Of a stretch of 64,000 nucleotides of DNA, positions 60,644 to 64,000 are shown in pieces. The notes under the pieces are model-generated. The model saw only the letters and a program-made list of their open reading frames with translations, did no database searches and was not told where the DNA came from. A program made the translations under genes and the position numbers. Position 1 is the first letter of the stretch; every line of letters starts with the position of its first letter. The DNA is from JAIVJG01 sp964236735 (GTDB lineage: Bacteria; Acidobacteriota; Blastocatellia; Pyrinomonadales; Pyrinomonadaceae): positions 1 through 64,000 of the forward strand of contig CAXSFM010000022.1 of assembly GCA_964236735.1 (NCBI GenBank). Direction: 5' to 3'.

Positions 60644-61289
60644 GCTTTACTGATTTCTTAATCACAACGACGCTGCCGTTCGGCCCCGGCACTGCGCCGC
60701 GCACCATTAGCAGATTGTTCTCGACATCCACGCGCGCCACGGTCAAACCCTTAACGGTCACACGCCGGTCGCCCATGTGGCCGGACGAGCGCGTGCCCTT
60801 AATGACGCGCGAAGGATAGGCCGACTGGCCGATGGAGCCGGGAGCGCGCACGTTCATCGAGCCGTGCGATTCGGGGCCGCGATGAAATTTGTGACGCTTG
60901 ATCGTGCCGGCGAAACCCTTGCCCTTCGACTTGCCGATGACTTCGATTGAGTCGCCGTCAGCGAACTGGTCAACGAGGATTTTGTCGCCCACGCTGACTT
61001 CGCCGTTCGCGCCTTCGAGCCGCAACTCTTTCAAGATGCGAGTCGGAGGAATGCCGCCGCCGGTCTTCTCGAAGTGGCCGCGCATCGGCTTGTTGACGTT
61101 CTTCAGACGAACGGGGCGCTCTTCGACGAAACCGATCTGCGCCGCGTTATAGCCGTCGCGCCCCGCCTCAGTCTTTAACTGCACGACGATACACGGCCCG
61201 GCCTTAATCACGGTGACCGGCACCACCGTGCCATCCGCCGCGAACAATTGCGTCATGCCGACTTTTTTACCGATGATTCCGTTAACCAT
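60639..61289 (-). CDS. rplC: Ribosomal protein L3
   Basis: 216 residues from ATG 61289 (MVNGIIGKKVGMTQLFAADG) with GAGGTTAG; the frame start at 61301 is inside that site. KGKGFAGTIKRHKFHRGPES, GSMNVRAPGSIGQSAYPSRV, conserved. Early 23S binder. Confidence 0.98.
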   Translation of the reverse strand: MVNGIIGKKVGMTQLFAADGTVVPVTVIKAGPCIVVQLKTEAGRDGYNAAQIGFVEERPVRLKNVNKPMRGHFEKTGGGIPPTRILKELRLEGANGEVSVGDKILVDQFADGDSIEVIGKSKGKGFAGTIKRHKFHRGPESHGSMNVRAPGSIGQSAYPSRVIKGTRSSGHMGDRRVTVKGLTVARVDVENNLLMVRGAVPGPNGSVVVIKKSVKR

Positions 61290-61300
61290 CTCTAACCTCA

Positions 61301-61375
61301 AGTTCCAAGTTCAAGGTTCAAGGTTCAAAGTTACAAGGCTCTTTACTTCGAACCTTGAACTTGAAACTTTGAACT
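61301..61375. repeat. TTCAAGG-word hairpin (rpsJ / rplC)
   Basis: Left arm 61301-61332 (AGTTCCAAGTTCAAGGTTCA), right arm 61349-61375 (CGAACCTTGAACTTGAAACT); loop ACAAGGCTCTTTACTT. Same word as the accB/accC hairpin. Confidence 0.9.
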
Positions 61376-61382
61376 GATCGCC

Positions 61383-61706
61383 TTAGCGATCCCTGCCGAA
61401 CGCTTTAATCTCGACATCCACGCCCGCAGGCAGGTCGAGTTTCATCAGCGCATCCACGGTCTGCGGCGTCGGGTCGAGAATGTCCATCAGACGCTTGTGC
61501 GTTCTGATCTCGAACTGCTCGCGCGACTTTTTATCAACGTGCGGTGACCTCAAGACGGTCCATTTATTCTTCGAGGTCGGAAGCGGAATCGGCCCCGCCA
61601 CGCGCGCGCCCGTGCGCTTCGCCGTCTCGACGATCTCCGTGGTGGATTGATCCAGCACGCGATGGTCGTAGGCTTTGAGTCTGATTCTGATTTTTTCGTT
61701 CAGCAT
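61383..61706 (-). CDS. rpsJ: Ribosomal protein S10
   Basis: 107 residues; MLNEKIRIRLKAYDHRVLDQ, GPIPLPTSKNKWTVLRSPHV, RTHKRLMDILDPTPQTVDAL. Also NusE in antitermination. 33 bases after tuf, no hairpin; no separate promoter seen, so tuf and the S10 operon are likely one transcript. Confidence 0.98.
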   Translation of the reverse strand: MLNEKIRIRLKAYDHRVLDQSTTEIVETAKRTGARVAGPIPLPTSKNKWTVLRSPHVDKKSREQFEIRTHKRLMDILDPTPQTVDALMKLDLPAGVDVEIKAFGRDR

Positions 61707-61739
61707 ATTCTTTTCAACTCAGGTGAAACGTTTCGCGCT

Positions 61740-62927
61740 TTATTCGACGATATCGGAGATAGTGCCTGCGCCCACCGTTCTCCCGCCTTCACGGATCGCG
61801 AACCGCAACCCCTTCTCCATCGCTATCGGCGTGATCAACTCAATCTCCATCGCCACATTGTCTCCGGGCATCACCATCTCCACTCCCTCCGGCAACGTCG
61901 CCACTCCCGTCACGTCCGTCGTCCGAAAGTAAAACTGTGGCCTGTACCCCGTGAAAAACGGTGTGTGTCGCCCGCCTTCCTCTTTCGTCAGCACATACGC
62001 CTCCGCCTTGAACTTCGTGTGCGGCGTAATCGAACCCGGCTTCGCGATCACCTGCCCGCGCTCGATGTCCTTGCGTTCTACGCCTCTCAGCAAAAGCCCC
62101 ACGTTATCGCCCGCCACGCCCTCGTCAAGCAGTTTCTTGAACATCTCAACGCCTGTGCAAACAGTCGTCTTCGTCGGTCTGATCCCGATGATCTCCACCG
62201 TCTCGTTGACTTTCACTCTCCCTCGCTCCACCCGTCCGGTGGCGACTGTGCCTCTGCCCTGAATCGTGAAAATGTCTTCCACCGGCATCAAAAACGGCTT
62301 CTCCACATCCCGCTCCGGCGTCGGTATGAATGAGTCCACCGCGTCCATCAACTCTTCCACGGTCTTCTCCCATTTCTCTTCGCCGTTCAACGCGCCCAAC
62401 GCCGAGCCTTTGATCACCGGAATGTCGTCGCCGGGAAACTCGTAGGCTGACAAAAGCTCTCGGACTTCCAACTCGACAAGTTCGAGCAACTCTTCGTCAT
62501 CCACGGCGTCCACCTTGTTCATAAACACGACCATCGCCGGCACTCCGACTTGACGCGCCAAAAGAATGTGCTCACGGGTTTGCGGCATCGGGCCGTCGGT
62601 GGCGGCGACGACTAAAATCGCACCGTCCATCTGGGCGGCACCTGTGATCATGTTCTTGACGTAATCGGCGTGGCCGGGGCAGTCAACGTGCGCGTAGTGG
62701 CGATTGGCCGTCTCATACTCGACGTGCGCGGTCGCAATCGTGATGCCGCGCGCCTTCTCTTCCGGCGCATTGTCAATCGAATCGAAGGCGCGCACCGTGA
62801 TCTTCGGATTATGCTTCGCCAAGACTTTCGTGATCGCCGCCGTCAAAGTCGTCTTGCCGTGATCCACGTGCCCAATCGTCCCAATGTTCACATGCGGCTT
62901 CGACCGATCAAATTTTTCCTTGCTCAT
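61740..62927 (-). CDS. tuf: Elongation factor Tu
   Basis: 395 residues. G1 GHVDHGKTT, G3 DCPGHADYVKNM, G4 NKVD, domain 2-3 with KEEGGRHTPFFTGYRPQFYF. Delivers aminoacyl-tRNA. Between fusA and rpsJ as in the str operon. Confidence 0.99.
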   Translation of the reverse strand: MSKEKFDRSKPHVNIGTIGHVDHGKTTLTAAITKVLAKHNPKITVRAFDSIDNAPEEKARGITIATAHVEYETANRHYAHVDCPGHADYVKNMITGAAQMDGAILVVAATDGPMPQTREHILLARQVGVPAMVVFMNKVDAVDDEELLELVELEVRELLSAYEFPGDDIPVIKGSALGALNGEEKWEKTVEELMDAVDSFIPTPERDVEKPFLMPVEDIFTIQGRGTVATGRVERGRVKVNETVEIIGIRPTKTTVCTGVEMFKKLLDEGVAGDNVGLLLRGVERKDIERGQVIAKPGSITPHTKFKAEAYVLTKEEGGRHTPFFTGYRPQFYFRTTDVTGVATLPEGVEMVMPGDNVAMEIELITPIAMEKGLRFAIREGGRTVGAGTISDIVE

Positions 62928-62973
62928 GTTTCTCTCTCGCTCCTACAAATTGATGTCAGTCTGTTTCAATCAA

Positions 62974-63011
62974 GGGTCGCCCGCTGGTTTCTCTAGCGAG
63001 AGATGCGACCC
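62974..63011. repeat. Hairpin between fusA and tuf
   Basis: GGGTCGC (62974-62980) with GCGACCC (63005-63011); inner CGCT/AGCG. A conventional stem, not word-based; on the minus strand ACCCTTGATTGAAACAG follows, so a weak terminator/attenuator is possible. Confidence 0.5.
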
Positions 63012-63038
63012 GCCTGTGTCTTTCAAATCCGTTTCGCC

Positions 63039-64000
63039 TCAGGCTGCTCTGCCCTTCTCGATAATCTCTTCGGCGATATTCTTCGGAGCCTGCTCGTAAC
63101 GCTCGAAGTGCATGGTCGAGGTGGCGCGTCCCTGCGTCGCCGAGCGGAGGTCTGTCGTGTAGCCGAACATCTCGGAGAGCGGGACGAAGGCCGTCACGAC
63201 CTGCGCGCCGCCCGGTCGCGGCTCCATCTTCTCGATCTGTCCGCGACGACGATTCAAGTCGCCGTTGACCGGCCCCATGTACTCTTCCGGCGTCACCACT
63301 TCGACGCGCATAATCGGCTCAAGCAATACCGGATGCGCTTTCTTGACGGCGTCCTGAAACGCCAGCGAGCCGGCGATGTGGAACGACCGCTCGTCGGAGT
63401 CAACTTCGTGATACGAGCCGAAGACGAGACGGACTTTGATGTCCACGAGTTCGTAACCGGCGAGATAGCCACGCGCCAGCGCGTCGCGAATACCTTCTTC
63501 GGTCGGCTTGATGAACTCGCGCGGAATGACGCCGCCCGTAATCTTGTTCTCGAAGACGAAGCCCTCGCCCGGAGCCGGCTCGATTTCAATCTCGACGTGT
63601 CCGAACTGTCCGCGACCGCCGGTCTGACGTTTGTAAACTTCTTTGCCGGGTGCGGGACGTGTAATCGTCTCGCGGTACGCGACCTGCGGCTTGCCGACGT
63701 TGGCCTCGACGCCGAACTCGCGCTTCATGCGGTCAACGATAATTTCCAAGTGCAGTTCGCCCATCCCGGCGATGATGGTCTGCCCCGTCTCCTGATCGGT
63801 CGAGACATTGAAAGAGGGGTCTTCCTGCGCGAGACGCTGCAAGGCCGTGCCGAGCTTGTCCTGATCGGCGCGCGTCTTCGGTTCGACGGCGACGCGAATG
63901 ACGGGCGCGGGAAAGTCCATCGCTTCGAGCACGACGGGCTTGTTCTCGTCGCAGACGGTGTCGCCGGTCGTGACCTGCTTCATGCCGCCGATGGCAATGA
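63039..64000 (-). CDS. fusA: Elongation factor G, C-terminal part (5' end beyond window)
   Basis: The frame stays open past the window edge; the visible ~320 residues are domains III-V. Domain III begins near the edge (AIGGMKQVTTGDTVCDENKP), domain IV has TGGRGQFGHVEIEIEPAPGE and ITGGVIPREFIKPTEEGIRD, domain V ends FGYTTDLRSATQGRATSTMH. Catalyses translocation. An ATG at 63983 is internal, not the start. First visible gene of the cluster. Confidence 0.98.
   Translation of the reverse strand, partial: IAIGGMKQVTTGDTVCDENKPVVLEAMDFPAPVIRVAVEPKTRADQDKLGTALQRLAQEDPSFNVSTDQETGQTIIAGMGELHLEIIVDRMKREFGVEANVGKPQVAYRETITRPAPGKEVYKRQTGGRGQFGHVEIEIEPAPGEGFVFENKITGGVIPREFIKPTEEGIRDALARGYLAGYELVDIKVRLVFGSYHEVDSDERSFHIAGSLAFQDAVKKAHPVLLEPIMRVEVVTPEEYMGPVNGDLNRRRGQIEKMEPRPGGAQVVTAFVPLSEMFGYTTDLRSATQGRATSTMHFERYEQAPKNIAEEIIEKGRAA

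Overview
The window comes from a high-GC bacterium that is most likely an acidobacterium of the Blastocatellia type. This is inferred from large secreted proteins that end in a Calx-beta plus DUF4214-like architecture with Thr-Pro linkers, and from the general gene content; no rRNA gene is present to confirm it. The first ~1.4 kb is visibly more AT-rich than the rest.

Layout. (1) 1-1.4 kb: AT-rich end with the remnant of a zinc metalloprotease and a secreted protein of unknown function. (2) 1.5-14 kb: accessory and housekeeping genes: a DinB-like protein, a long RecQ helicase, a YheT-type hydrolase, a CorC/HlyC-type membrane protein, a previously unlisted 40-residue membrane peptide, and smc translationally coupled to a secreted protein. 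(3) 14-30 kb: cell-surface genes: a 1641-residue sialidase-propeller/Calx-beta/DUF4214 protein behind a structured leader, two large glycosyltransferase-C-like membrane proteins, ychF, a GH19-like muramidase, and a second Calx-beta/DUF4214 protein that is frameshifted. (4) 30-36 kb: rarA, a methyltransferase, tatA, an HNH nuclease, a proline iminopeptidase, comF and a DksA-type zinc protein. (5) 36-43.4 kb, minus strand: rplU-rpmA-obg-nadD-rsfS-(sigma-54 activator)-rlmH, and accB-accC. (6) 43.5-64 kb, minus strand: one continuous translation cluster in transcription order fusA, tuf, S10, spc and alpha operons, with secY, adk, map, rpmJ and rpoA, ending at rplQ with an intrinsic terminator. infA is missing from its usual place.

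The most unusual signal is between the genes. Eighteen of the 31 junctions in the fusA-rplQ cluster, and at least eight more elsewhere, carry a ~75-110 nt inverted repeat whose arms are built from tandem 7-10 nt words. The word differs from site to site (GTGATGA, TTCAAGG, GGTCAGTG, AGCAATC, AAAAGGT, GGGGTCG and others), yet the layout is constant: an arm starting at or near the upstream stop codon, a short loop often of the form AAAAGC...GCTTTT, and the complementary arm running into a Shine-Dalgarno such as GAGGTT a few bases before the next ATG. The pairing is conserved while the sequence is not. Many arm mismatches are G-U wobbles. The hairpins are absent where neighbouring genes are tightly coupled. 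Some arms run into genes and supply the last codons and the stop; one copy appears to sit inside a membrane-protein gene. I do not recognise this as a described element. Function (operon spacer, RNA processing or stability site) and origin (mobile, or template-switch generated) are both open.
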